DNA of 64,000 nucleotides from assembly GCA_000381605.1 (NCBI GenBank), contig KB906757.1, positions 62,001-126,000 of the forward strand, in the 5' to 3' direction. This document shows, piece by piece, positions 7,225-17,148 of the stretch (position 1 is the first letter of the stretch; each line of letters starts with the position of its first letter). Position numbers and translations under genes: made by a program. The notes below the pieces were generated by a model, which ran no database searches, was not told the DNA's origin, and worked only from the letters and a program-made list of their open reading frames with translations. The DNA comes from Acidobacteriaceae bacterium KBS 89. GTDB lineage: Bacteria; Acidobacteriota; Terriglobia; Terriglobales; Acidobacteriaceae.

Positions 7225-10200
7225 ATGGTGATTCGAAGCTTCATTCTCAAGACGGTTGCATGCTGCTCACTGGGCCTGTTTGCCATGGCCTCGGAGGCGC
7301 AACAGTTTAATCAGCCTTTAGTGGTTGGGACGGGAAGCTGGCCGACGGGGATTGTGGCGGCAGATCTGAATGGAGACGGCAAGGCCGACCTGATCTACAC
7401 GGACTATGGCGCGACGGCTACGGCTTCGACGACGCATGTCCTGATGAGCAAGGGTGACGGAACTTTTTCGGCCGGTCAGACGATTGCGACGGCGGGTTCG
7501 GTGATGGTGGCGGCGGACTTCGACCATGATGGGCATGTCGATCTGGCGTGGGTGTGGGGTGCGGTCGGCGAGGGAAGATTCTATCTGGCTCGGGGTAAGG
7601 GTGACGGAACTTTTGCGCCGGCGCAACAGGTAGGGACGTTTGCGATTGTGGGGACGAATGCTCCGGTGTTCAGTTATGTGATGGGTGCGCAGTTGCACGA
7701 CACGGGGTATCTGGACCTGCTGGTGGAGGATGTTGCGAATCCTTCGCTGATCACGCTGACGACCGATAGCAGTGGCACGATAATCAGGATCGTAGGGACG
7801 AAGTTACAGAGCGGTACAGGGCCGATGGCGGCGGCGGACCTGAACGGTGATGGGCATACGGATCTGGTGATTCAGTCGGTGTTTGGTGGGGCAGCGAATG
7901 TTTTTTTGGGCTCTGCGGATGGGCTTCTGGTGGCAGCCGGGACGTATGCGGGTTCGAGCGCGGTGCAGAGCATGTTACTGCATGATGTCGATGGCGATGG
8001 GCATCCGGACCTGGTGCTCGAAGGGGCAGATGGACGGATTGAGATTCTGCATGGGTATCCGGATGGAAGCTTTGCTACGACTTCAGAGGGCGGAAGCGGA
8101 GGTGTAGATGCGACGACAGGGATGGGCGGGCGGCTGGTTGCGATTGCGGATGTCGGTGCGCGCCACGATTTTTATACGACAACCCCAGCGGGGATGAGTG
8201 TGCTGGTCGAGCAGGGCAATCTGAGCTTGACCTTGGAGGGAATTTATAACGCTGGGCCGGGGCGGAGCAGCTTTGCGGCGGCGGATTTCAACGGCGACGG
8301 GATGATGGATGTTGCTGTCGATTCTCCGGAGGGTGTTGCGATTTTGTTTGGAAGCGCGCACGGCGGGGTGAAGGGTTCGAGGGCGTTTGCGGCGGGCCAG
8401 CCGGCGCTAAGTGGGATGCTGGGGGATTTCAGCGGGTCGGGAAATCTAGATGCGGTGTTGAGTGTGCCGGCAGCACAGGCATTGTTGCTGCATGGGAATG
8501 GGGATGGGACGTTTGCGTCGACAGCGACGCCTACTACTTCGCAGTTGAGTGCATCGCCCGCAGCCGCGCCGGTTGGGGGTTCGCCGGTAGTGCCGCTGCT
8601 TCCGGGGATGGTGCATGGGGTTGTGATGCGGACAGATCTTGATGGCGATGGGTATCCCGACGCATTGGTGGCGTATGACAGTTTGAGTGCGGACCATGCG
8701 CATCCGTCGGCGGCAGCCGCGAACCTGATCTACATCTGGTATGGCAAGAGCGATGGGTCGTATGCTTCGCCAGTGTTGATGAGGCCTTCGCGGAATTTCT
8801 ACCAGGTGGTAGCAATCGATATGGATGGCGATGGCCGGCCCGAGCTGGTAATGAGCGATGGGTACGTGGTGAGCGTGCAGAACAATCTGGGTGGGCGGGC
8901 GTTTGGGCCTGAAGTGCATTTCCTGGCGGGGATGGGGATCAATTCGATCTCGGGCGGCGATGTGAACAAGGATGGATATACCGACCTGGTGATTGCGAAT
9001 GGCGGAACTGTGCTTTCGAACGCTATGGCTAGCCAGAAGACGACGACTTCGACCCCCGACGTGACCACCGGCGGCATTACGGTGTTGCTGAATGCAGGCG
9101 CGCCGAAGATGGTTCCAACGACGGTTGTGCTGACGATTACTTCACCGCTCACGATCGTGTTTGGTCAGGAGGTCAACGGCACGGCACAGGTGACTGCGAA
9201 TGATGGCACCCTGGCGACGGGGACGATTTCTTTCTACGATGGCACGACGAACATCTGCACAATTCCAGTTGCGCCTTCGGCAAGCTGCCCTGCGAGTGCG
9301 GGAAGCGGATTCGCAGTAGGGACGCATGTGCTGACCGCGGCTTACTCGGGAGATGCGACGCACCTGGCATCGACGTCCGCTCCGGTAATGGTGGTTGTGC
9401 TGTCTGTGCCGACGACGAAGGCGCAGACGGCGACGATGCTGACCTCGAGCCTGGATCCGGCGACGAGTGGGCAGAGCGTGACCTTCACGGCAAATGTAGT
9501 GGCGATGGGCACTTCGATTGCGGCGCCGACCGGGATCGTGACATTTCTGGATGGAAGCGCGGTGCTGGGGACGAAGACGCTGGTTGGGTCTGGCGTGGCG
9601 AGCTTCAGTACTTCTTCGCTGCGTGTGGGGAGTCACGCGATTACGGCGAGCTATGGCGGAGACGCAAACTCTGTCGGGAGTGTGTCGGCGGTGTTGACTG
9701 AGACGGTCACCGGAGCGACGACTGCTGGAAGTTCGTTCAGTGTTTCTGTGACGGGGGCGGCAAAGGTCGGTGTGGGTGGAATGGCAAACCTGCAGGTGGC
9801 GGTGGCTCCGCAGACCGGTTATATGCAGCCGGTGCAGTTGTCTTGTGCGGATTTGCCGTCAGAGTCGGATTGTACGTTTGCTGCGCATACGATTCCGGCA
9901 GGCGGCGGAACGACGATGTTGCAGTTGAGCACGATGGCCCCGCGCTCGTGCGAGGTAGCGGCTTCAGGATCGACCACGGCGTGTCTGCCTTTTGCCGGGA
10001 CGACTGTTGCTGCGCTGCTTGTCCTGTTTGTTCCGGGGAAACGGCGGCGGGCGATTAAGGGTTTGCTGATAGCGCTGATTGCGTTGGGCGGAATGGCAGC
10101 GCTGAGTGGGTGCGGGAATTGTACGGATCTGGGGACCAAGCCGGGGACTTATACGATTCGGGTGATTGGGACTTCGGGGTCTGGGACGACGGCGAGCGTA

Positions 10201-10239
10201 GTGACGACTAAGGTCCAGGTGACCGTGACGGCGCAGTAG
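7225..10239 (+). CDS. Secreted FG-GAP/VCBS repeat protein with Ig-like domains and a C-terminal anchor
   Basis: The 1004-residue protein opens with a signal peptide ending near SEAQQ. Residues about 40-600 carry many FG-GAP repeats, each with a calcium-loop-like DxNxDGxxD (DLNGDGKADL, DFDHDGHVDL, DVDGDGHPDL, DMDGDGRPEL, DVNKDGYTDL); these build a beta-propeller that often binds ligands or surfaces. Two bacterial Ig-like repeats of the Ig_3 type follow (about 630-815; FYDGTTNICT, VTFLDGSAVLG, ITASYGGDANS), then a third, more diverged domain (about 835-905). The end has a hydrophobic stretch (about 918-937), a basic GKRRRAIK, a second hydrophobic stretch and a lipobox-like LSGCGNC near 960, then a short beta-rich tail. 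It is probably exported and surface-held. The start codon has only a weak binding site. A TonB-C-like gene follows 16 bases later. Confidence 0.85.
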   Translation: MVIRSFILKTVACCSLGLFAMASEAQQFNQPLVVGTGSWPTGIVAADLNGDGKADLIYTDYGATATASTTHVLMSKGDGTFSAGQTIATAGSVMVAADFDHDGHVDLAWVWGAVGEGRFYLARGKGDGTFAPAQQVGTFAIVGTNAPVFSYVMGAQLHDTGYLDLLVEDVANPSLITLTTDSSGTIIRIVGTKLQSGTGPMAAADLNGDGHTDLVIQSVFGGAANVFLGSADGLLVAAGTYAGSSAVQSMLLHDVDGDGHPDLVLEGADGRIEILHGYPDGSFATTSEGGSGGVDATTGMGGRLVAIADVGARHDFYTTTPAGMSVLVEQGNLSLTLEGIYNAGPGRSSFAAADFNGDGMMDVAVDSPEGVAILFGSAHGGVKGSRAFAAGQPALSGMLGDFSGSGNLDAVLSVPAAQALLLHGNGDGTFASTATPTTSQLSASPAAAPVGGSPVVPLLPGMVHGVVMRTDLDGDGYPDALVAYDSLSADHAHPSAAAANLIYIWYGKSDGSYASPVLMRPSRNFYQVVAIDMDGDGRPELVMSDGYVVSVQNNLGGRAFGPEVHFLAGMGINSISGGDVNKDGYTDLVIANGGTVLSNAMASQKTTTSTPDVTTGGITVLLNAGAPKMVPTTVVLTITSPLTIVFGQEVNGTAQVTANDGTLATGTISFYDGTTNICTIPVAPSASCPASAGSGFAVGTHVLTAAYSGDATHLASTSAPVMVVVLSVPTTKAQTATMLTSSLDPATSGQSVTFTANVVAMGTSIAAPTGIVTFLDGSAVLGTKTLVGSGVASFSTSSLRVGSHAITASYGGDANSVGSVSAVLTETVTGATTAGSSFSVSVTGAAKVGVGGMANLQVAVAPQTGYMQPVQLSCADLPSESDCTFAAHTIPAGGGTTMLQLSTMAPRSCEVAASGSTTACLPFAGTTVAALLVLFVPGKRRRAIKGLLIALIALGGMAALSGCGNCTDLGTKPGTYTIRVIGTSGSGTTASVVTTKVQVTVTAQ

Positions 10240-10255
10240 GAATACTATCCTTGGT

Positions 10256-10693
10256 ATGAAAAAACTGCTGCGCTTTCTGCTGCTCACCGTACTTACTCCG
10301 TGTTTGATGGCACCTGCGTACGCTCAGCTAATGGCAACTGCGAATGCGCCGCACCCCTCTGGTATGACGTTGAGTCTGGAGTTGCTCAGTGACACAAACG
10401 GAGCAAATATTGACCCGTATGTGAAGAATCTGATCTCCGACCTCAGGAAACACTGGTTGCCGCTGGCGAAAGAGGCGGTAAGCGAGCGCACCAAGAGGCC
10501 CGAAGAGACGCTGATCGGATTCACGATCGCCCCGGGCGGCCAGATTCTGGCGATGCAGCTGGAAAACTCGACACATGACACTCCGCTCGATAAGGCCGCA
10601 TGGAAGGCAACGACTGAAACGGCCTATTCGCCGCTTCCGCCAGAGTTAAGAGACACAAACTTAAAGCTGCGTGTCCACTTCGTCGTCAACTAG
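10256..10693 (+). CDS. Small secreted protein with a TonB C-terminal-like domain
   Basis: The protein has 145 residues with a clear signal peptide (MKKLLRFLLLTVL to APAYAQ). The mature part contains a region resembling the TonB C-terminal fold used in energy-transducer-like proteins: WLPLAKEAV, then TLIGFTIAPGGQILAMQLENST, DKAAWKATTETAYSPLPPEL, and LKLRVHFVVN at the end. There is no N-terminal anchor plus proline-rich spacer as in true TonB, so it is likely a soluble or outer-membrane-associated periplasmic protein. It starts 16 bases after the FG-GAP gene and probably shares its transcript. Its exact role is unknown. Confidence 0.7.
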   Translation: MKKLLRFLLLTVLTPCLMAPAYAQLMATANAPHPSGMTLSLELLSDTNGANIDPYVKNLISDLRKHWLPLAKEAVSERTKRPEETLIGFTIAPGGQILAMQLENSTHDTPLDKAAWKATTETAYSPLPPELRDTNLKLRVHFVVN

Positions 10694-10780
10694 TTTCCAA
10701 CGCAAAATCCAAGCTAAACCCCAACGATAGCGGCGAGGTTGTTCTGGGCCGGGGCTTTGCGATTCGAGAAAGAACCAAAC

Positions 10781-10812
10781 AAAGAGACAGCCTTGTTGGC
10801 TGCCTCTTCGTT
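10781..10812. terminator. Bidirectional hairpin terminator
   Basis: Arms AAAGAGACAGCC (10781-10792) and GGCTGCCTCTT (10798-10808) pair around loop TTGTT with one mismatch. A T-containing run follows on plus, and a TTTGTTTGG run follows on minus. It serves the convergent TonB-C-like gene and gdhA. Confidence 0.8.
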
Positions 10813-10829
10813 TTGGTGTGGGCTAAGTA

Positions 10830-12095
<1,266 letters not shown>

Positions 12096-12326
12096 TTTGT
12101 GGTCCTTTTTCTCTAGTGCTGGTATCAGCGATTCTCCGGCCATCGTTTGCCTCCACTGGAAGCAGGATACAGCTTGAGCCAGACCGGTCTGTGGCCAAAC
12201 TCGAGGAGTATAGGCTGGCCGAGAGAAGATGTGCAATGGAACGAATGGGGTAGGTTAACCCCCTTTTCTGACCGCCGGGTAAATGACTGAAAACGTTCGT
12301 AGAGAGAGAGTTATGATGGAATAGCC

Positions 12327-13877
12327 ATGTCTTCTATTGATGCCAATTCCCTCCCCTCCGCTCGTGAATTTCTGACGTTAAGTCGCAAACATTCGCTGGT
12401 GCCCGTTTATCGGACAGTTACAGCAGATCTGGAGACTCCTGTGTCGGCGTTTCTTCGGATTGCAGCGGAAGAGCCGGAGGCTTTTCTGCTGGAGTCGGTG
12501 GAGGGCGGCGAGCATGTGGGGCGGTACACGTTCATCGGCGTTCAGCCTTACAAGAAGATGGTGGCGCGAGGGACGCGGATCACGGTGCGCGAGGGACGGC
12601 GTGAACATGCTTTCGATGGGGACATTTTTGAGGAGTTGAAGAAGGCGCTGAGTGGGCATACGCCGGCACGGCTGCCGGGGCTGCCTCCGTTTACGGCTGG
12701 GGCGGTGGGGTTCTTTGCTTACGATGTGGTGCGGCAGATTGAGAAGCTACCTTCGGTGGCGAAGGATGAGTTAGGGGTTCCGGACGCTTGTTTGATGTTT
12801 TTTGATCAGGTGCTGGCGTTCGACCATGTGAAGAAGGAGATTCACTTGATGGTGACGGCGGATCTGACGCGCGAAGCTCGCGAGGGTGCTTATGAACGGT
12901 CGGTGCGGCGGCTGAACAAAATGGAGAAGCGGCTGGCGAGTGCGCTTCCTGCGCGACGGAAGAAGAGGCCCGAAGGCAAGCTGAAGGTGACGTCGCGGAC
13001 TTCGAAGGCAGCGTTTCTGAAGGCGGTCGAGAAGACGAAGGAGTACATCGCTTCGGGAGATGTGTTTCAGTGTGTGATGTCGCAGCGGTTTGATTGCGTG
13101 CCGAGAGTAGATGCGTTTGAGGTTTATCGGGCGCTTCGGATTGTGAATCCTTCGCCCTATATGTATTTTTTGCGGTTTGGTTTGGAGGATGCGGCTGGGA
13201 AAAAACCTGCGTCGGCAAAAGCCAGGGGTGGGGCAGCCAAATCTTCGACGGCGCATATTGTGGGGTCTTCGCCGGAGCTGCTGGTGCGGGTGCATGGGCG
13301 GGAGGTGGAGTATCGGCCGATTGCGGGGACGCGGCCACGGAGTGCCGATGAAGTGGAGGACCGGGCGCTAGAGGCCGATCTGCGCGCGGATGAGAAGGAG
13401 GTCGCAGAGCACATTATGCTGGTCGACCTGGGGCGGAATGATGTGGGGCGGGTGAGCGAGTTTGGGTCGGTGCGGGTGAAGGACCTGATGTTTGTGGAGC
13501 GGTACAGCCATGTGATGCATCTGGTGAGTTCGCTTGAGGGCAAGCTGAAGGCCGAGATGGAGCCGATTGATGCGTTGCGTGCGTGCTTCCCTGCGGGGAC
13601 GCTGAGTGGCGCACCGAAGATTCGCGCGATGGAGATTATCGAAGAGCTGGAGCCGGCGCGGCGCGGCGTGTATGGCGGCAGTGTGCTGTATGCGGACTTC
13701 AGCGGGAATGTGGATTCGTGTATTGCGATCCGGACGCTGTACATGAATGGGGAGCAGGGACACTTTCAGGCGGGGGCGGGGATTGTGGCGGACTCGGTGC
13801 CGGAGAAGGAGTTTGAGGAGTCTGTGAATAAGGCTGCTGCGGTGGTGAGGGCGATTGAACGGGCTCGAGGGGTTTAG
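12327..13877 (+). CDS. trpE: Anthranilate synthase component I
   Basis: This 516-residue subunit converts chorismate to anthranilate, the first step of tryptophan synthesis. The N-terminal feedback-site motif LLES is present (AFLLESVEGGEHVGRYTFIG). The chorismate-binding half shows ASGDVFQCVMSQRF, PIAGTRPR, LVDLGRNDVGRV, FPAGTLSGAPKIRAMEII and the ending FQAGAGIVADSVPEKE. Between RFGLE and IVGSSPELL, at about residues 287-310, there is a low-complexity Ala/Lys insert not usual in the family. A GTTATGATGG-like -10 region lies 12 bases ahead of the start. The glutaminase subunit trpG lies 660 bases downstream, beyond a minus-strand gene. Aminodeoxychorismate synthase (PabB) is less likely because of the LLES motif and length. 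Confidence 0.93.
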   Translation: MSSIDANSLPSAREFLTLSRKHSLVPVYRTVTADLETPVSAFLRIAAEEPEAFLLESVEGGEHVGRYTFIGVQPYKKMVARGTRITVREGRREHAFDGDIFEELKKALSGHTPARLPGLPPFTAGAVGFFAYDVVRQIEKLPSVAKDELGVPDACLMFFDQVLAFDHVKKEIHLMVTADLTREAREGAYERSVRRLNKMEKRLASALPARRKKRPEGKLKVTSRTSKAAFLKAVEKTKEYIASGDVFQCVMSQRFDCVPRVDAFEVYRALRIVNPSPYMYFLRFGLEDAAGKKPASAKARGGAAKSSTAHIVGSSPELLVRVHGREVEYRPIAGTRPRSADEVEDRALEADLRADEKEVAEHIMLVDLGRNDVGRVSEFGSVRVKDLMFVERYSHVMHLVSSLEGKLKAEMEPIDALRACFPAGTLSGAPKIRAMEIIEELEPARRGVYGGSVLYADFSGNVDSCIAIRTLYMNGEQGHFQAGAGIVADSVPEKEFEESVNKAAAVVRAIERARGV

Positions 13878-14008
13878 GGCCAGTAGTGTGAGTTCCGGTA
13901 ATTCGCGGAAGTAGAGGGCATGCGATTGAACTTGGCGATAATCACTTTTAGCGGGTGTTGACGAACAGACCAAGCATCCCAAACTTCAAATCGGCCTGAC
14001 AGATCGGC

Positions 14009-14416
14009 CTAGCTTGAGAAAAAGAAGCGAATGATGGCCAAACCCAAGGCGAACGTAAATCCATATCCGAAGCTCTCAATCCGAACCGCTCGCTTACCCT
14101 TCTGACGAAGCACGACGCCGACCTGCGACATCACCAAACCGGTAATGACAGGACTGAGCATCAGGCTGATGCCATGAAACTTTGATGTGTGGACGAGTGG
14201 GTGCGGAAAGAAGCGTAGGCTCACGATCCCGAAAGAAATGCCCAGCAACAAATACCCTATGGCAGCTAGGATCGGATTGATGGCGGTTGATTGGTTAAAC
14301 ACGTTTCGAATCGATCGCGAGATGAGAGCAACTATCCCTTCCAAAACAACCTGAAAGAACACCTCGAACAGCAATTCGGCAGCGGCAGAGAGCAAAGCAA
14401 GAAAGACTTCTTCCAT
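14009..14416 (-). CDS. Small multi-pass membrane protein of unknown function
   Basis: The 135-residue product has about four hydrophobic segments: LLFEVFFQVVLEGIVALI, PILAAIGYLLLGISFGIVSL, ISLMLSPVITGLVMSQVGVVL and GYGFTFALGLAIIRFFF. A basic loop (RQKGKRAVRIES) lies between the last two. The ATG at 14416 begins MEEVFLALL; an in-frame extension to 14458 seems less likely. It sits on the opposite strand between trpE and trpG and points away from trpG. I do not recognise the family. Hydrophobicity and the start choice support a real gene, but the binding site is weak. Confidence 0.6.
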   Translation of the reverse strand: MEEVFLALLSAAAELLFEVFFQVVLEGIVALISRSIRNVFNQSTAINPILAAIGYLLLGISFGIVSLRFFPHPLVHTSKFHGISLMLSPVITGLVMSQVGVVLRQKGKRAVRIESFGYGFTFALGLAIIRFFFSS

Positions 14417-14541
14417 ATCTCGATATATTAGCCAAGGTCGGGGTTCAGCTCCGACCAAACAGTCCGGAAGCCCTTTTTGCTCGTGGTGGTTGCGTCCTGT
14501 GTCTGTGCGCCTGCTGTGCGTGGCGTAGAATTTAAATTGAT

Positions 14542-15117
14542 ATGGTCTTCGTTCTCGACAACTACGATTCGTTTACTTACAACCTGGTGCAGTACATGGG
14601 TGAACTGGGCGCGGAGATGGTGGTTCGGCGCAACGATGAGCTGACGCCGGCTGAGGTGGAGGCTTTGCGGCCGGAGCGGATTCTGATTTCGCCGGGGCCT
14701 TGTACGCCGCAGGATGCGGGGATTTCGATTGAGTTGATCAAGCATTTTGCTAAGGCGTCGCGGCGGGTTCCGATTCTCGGAGTGTGCCTGGGGCATCAGG
14801 CGATTGGCGCAGCGTTTGGCGGGAACGTGGTGCGCGCGGCGAAGTTGATGCATGGCAAGACGAGTGAGGTGGAGCATGATGGGAAGACCATCTTCAAGGG
14901 CTTGCCGTCGGCGATGACTTGCACGCGGTACCACTCGTTGATTGTGGCGGAGGAGGGGTTGCCGGAGGAGCTGGAGGTGTCGGCACGGACGGTTGATGGA
15001 GAGACGATTATGGCACTGCGGCATCGCGAGCTGCCGATTGAAGGTGTGCAGTTTCATCCGGAGAGCGTGCTGACGACGAATGGGAAGAAACTGATTGAGA
15101 ATTTTTTGAAGATGTAG
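14542..15117 (+). CDS. trpG: Anthranilate synthase component II / glutamine amidotransferase
   Basis: This 191-residue class I glutamine amidotransferase supplies ammonia to a chorismate-using partner. The nucleophile is C82 in [10 protein letters not shown]. The oxyanion-region [12 protein letters not shown] and the catalytic His-Glu pair in HPESVL (about H172, E174) are present. It most likely pairs with the trpE product in tryptophan synthesis, but such subunits are often shared with aminodeoxychorismate synthase in folate synthesis (PabA). No pabB is visible here. It has its own probable promoter region, since the gene before it is on the other strand. Confidence 0.92.
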   Translation: MVFVLDNYDSFTYNLVQYMGELGAEMVVRRNDELTPAEVEALRPERILISPGPCTPQDAGISIELIKHFAKASRRVPILGVCLGHQAIGAAFGGNVVRAAKLMHGKTSEVEHDGKTIFKGLPSAMTCTRYHSLIVAEEGLPEELEVSARTVDGETIMALRHRELPIEGVQFHPESVLTTNGKKLIENFLKM

Positions 15118-15222
15118 TGCGTGGGTTGGTTGGCGTTTATGGGTTGTTTTGGGACGCAGCATCGTAACGCTGCATCCTGGGTTGAAAAGGGACAAGCGAT
15201 CTAGGTAGGATCGGCCTCTTCG

Positions 15223-15266
15223 GGGTCCTTCGACTGCGTGGCTTCGCCACTCCGCTCAGGATGACA
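15223..15266. repeat. REP-like palindromic fragment
   Basis: The stretch reads GGTCCTTCGACTGCGTGGC then TTCGCCACTCCGCTCAGGAT, ending TGACA. Inner parts GTGGC and GCCAC pair around TTC, and outer CTTCGACTGCG partly mirrors CGCTCAGGA. Such CCTTCGACT...GCTCAGGATGACA segments recur in intergenic space of many soil bacteria; only one copy is in this window. It lies between trpG and a minus-strand methyltransferase. Confidence 0.5.
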
Positions 15267-15288
15267 ATTTCAACTTGAGTACAGGGCT

Positions 15289-15924
15289 TTAGGCGGGGCG
15301 TTTGCAGTCGACGCCGAGGCAGTCTTTCCAACGGTAGTCGGATTCGACGTCCTTGAAGTGCGGGTCGGGTGAGTCGCCCATTTGGGCGCGGCGGATGCTG
15401 GTGAAGCCGGCGTCAGCAAGTTCAGCTTCCATTCCCTTGTAGTCCCACATCCAGAGATGGCGGGCGCGTCCGAAGACGGCGGTGGGGATGGATCGCAGGC
15501 CTCGCGGGCTGTTCATTTCGCCGAGCCAACTCTCCTGCATGAAGCGGGAGCAGGCTGCGGGCGTGGGATCGCCGGTATAGAGGCCGATGAGTTGTTCGAG
15601 GTCAGGGAGTACGAGGCGAAAGGTACCGCCAGGACGCAGATAGGAGAAGATGTTTCTGATGGCGACTCGAAACTCGTCGAGGGTCATGTGCTCAAGGACG
15701 TGGGAGCAGTAGACCACATCCGCGGACTGCGGAGGGATGGGGAGACCCTTGATAACGTCGCCATACTGAATGTTTTTGGGATAGGGAGGAAAGCCCTTTT
15801 TCACCAGCAAAGGGGTGAGAAAGGGGAGCCGGCTTTGCAGCCAGAAGGCCGGACCAGCGTCGAAGTTTAGCCAGGTTTCTGGAGCACACATGCCACAGCC
15901 AAACTGCACATACCGGTGACCCAT
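15289..15924 (-). CDS. SAM-dependent methyltransferase (class I fold)
   Basis: This 211-residue protein begins MGHRYVQFGCGMCAPE, a form of the glycine-rich SAM-binding strand-loop. It goes on with WLNFDAGPAF, DVIKGLPIPPQSADVVYCSH, VLEHMTLDEFRVAIRN and YLRPGGTFRLVLPDLEQL, the usual class I order. It resembles methyltransferases found near polysaccharide genes; the substrate is unknown. ATG 15924 is chosen over an in-frame 16008 start because homologous proteins start at the YVQxGCG strand and a perfect TATAAT lies 7 bases upstream, which would make the message nearly leaderless. Confidence 0.82.
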   Translation of the reverse strand: MGHRYVQFGCGMCAPETWLNFDAGPAFWLQSRLPFLTPLLVKKGFPPYPKNIQYGDVIKGLPIPPQSADVVYCSHVLEHMTLDEFRVAIRNIFSYLRPGGTFRLVLPDLEQLIGLYTGDPTPAACSRFMQESWLGEMNSPRGLRSIPTAVFGRARHLWMWDYKGMEAELADAGFTSIRRAQMGDSPDPHFKDVESDYRWKDCLGVDCKRPA

Positions 15925-15931
15925 AGGCCGT

Positions 15932-15937
15932 ATTATA
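15932..15937 (-). promoter_or_regulatory. Consensus -10 box for a possibly leaderless methyltransferase mRNA
   Basis: On the minus strand TATAAT is followed by ACGGCCT and then the ATG. Transcription would begin at or within a base or two of the start codon. The -35 region at 17-base spacing (CAGAAA) is poor, so activity may need an extended context or an activator. Confidence 0.5.
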
Positions 15938-16019
15938 CATAGCGTAGAGTGTGGTTTCTGCGCGGAACACAGGCTCGGAAGCGTGTAGCGAGCGAGGCGT
16001 GACAGCAATCGAGGGCGGG

Positions 16020-17000
16020 ATGAAGTTTCAATTCTTTAAGATTTGCCAGCTCTCGTTTGTCCTGGCCGGGCCGTTGATGGCGCAGACACAGCAACCGATT
16101 GGCACGGTGGGGATGCAGGATGCGACGGTTGCCGGAGCGCTCGAAGTGAGCAACGGACGCGCGGTGCTGGTGGGAAATACGACTGTCACGGCGAGAGACC
16201 ACGTGGCGGAGATTGCGCTGAACCGTGGCGGGACGGTGCGTGTGTGTGCGACCAGCGGACTGCATGTGACGGCGGGCAAGAGCGCCGATGGAACGGTCCC
16301 CCTGATGCTGGCGCTGGATCGCGGGGCGATTGAGGTGCAGATAGCAGCGACTACGCACGATGTGGTGACGACGCCGGACCTTCGGTTCACGGTGCGCGGC
16401 GATGGGCCGCTGGATCTGCAGCTTCGCGTGACGAGGAACGGCGATACCTGCGTTGAAAATCGCGGGATGAAGGCGCCGATGTTGAATGTCGTGGACCAGT
16501 TCGGCGAAGGGACCTACGAGCTGAGGGCCGGGCAGCATGTGCTGTTTGAACATGGCAGCCTGAAAGAGGTGGTAGACCATGAGCGTTCCTCGTGCGGGTG
16601 CCCTTCGGAGCAGCCGACGATGTCGGTCGCGGATGCACTGGTGAACGCGGGTACGCCGGGAGGCGATGCAGCGAAGGAGAAAACGGCTGCGGAACAGCAT
16701 CCCTTCCCTGCTGCGGTGAGCGCGGGGCTCGCACCGACGGTGGCGATGCCGCAGGCTCCTGCCGGGGCCCCGCATACCCAGGTTGCGGCGACGCTGAGCT
16801 CTAGCGAGACAGCGGATAGTACGGCTGAACCGGCTGCGGCGGCAAAGGATCCGGCGGCAAAGGATGCGGCTGCAGAGCCCAAGAGCACGGCGGCGGGTGC
16901 GGCGGCGCAGACGACCCCTCCGCCGGCCCAACCGAAGCAGTCAAAGGACCCGATCCATGTGCTCGGGCGGTTCTTCAAGCGTCTGTTTGGCGGGGGTTGA
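16020..17000 (+). CDS. Secreted protein of unknown function with a low-complexity Ala/Pro tail
   Basis: The 326-residue product begins MKFQFFKICQLSFVLAGPLMAQ, a signal peptide. Residues about 25-190 form a beta-rich domain (AVLVGNTTVTARDHVAEIALNRGG, VRVCATSGLHVTAG, LMLALDRGAIEVQIA, LRAGQHVLFEHGSL). The wording recalls FecR-type or cupin-like periplasmic sensors, but I am not confident. A Cys pair (SSCGCPSE) follows. Residues about 210-305 are rich in Ala, Pro, Thr and Lys and look disordered. The last residues (DPIHVLGRFFKRLFGGG) form a basic amphipathic helix that could touch a membrane. The ATG at 16020 starts the signal peptide. It is followed 148 bases later by efp. Confidence 0.6.
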   Translation: MKFQFFKICQLSFVLAGPLMAQTQQPIGTVGMQDATVAGALEVSNGRAVLVGNTTVTARDHVAEIALNRGGTVRVCATSGLHVTAGKSADGTVPLMLALDRGAIEVQIAATTHDVVTTPDLRFTVRGDGPLDLQLRVTRNGDTCVENRGMKAPMLNVVDQFGEGTYELRAGQHVLFEHGSLKEVVDHERSSCGCPSEQPTMSVADALVNAGTPGGDAAKEKTAAEQHPFPAAVSAGLAPTVAMPQAPAGAPHTQVAATLSSSETADSTAEPAAAAKDPAAKDAAAEPKSTAAGAAAQTTPPPAQPKQSKDPIHVLGRFFKRLFGGG

Positions 17001-17148
17001 GGAGTCCTTGCGAGGCGTCGGGAGCGAGCAGGAGAGCTCTCCGCTGCGATACAATCAAAAGGTTGGGCTGATTGGCAAGGACGCCGGTGCGCCCACGGAC
17101 AAATTCTCAAACACAGCTGAATTCAGCACAGATTAGGGGTTTTCTTTT

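Noticed and set aside
7225..9000. Tandem DNA repeat or CRISPR-like array in the FG-GAP gene
   Set aside because: The repeated GATGGCGATGGGC-type words encode calcium-loop motifs in frame; spacing and sequence vary as in protein repeats.
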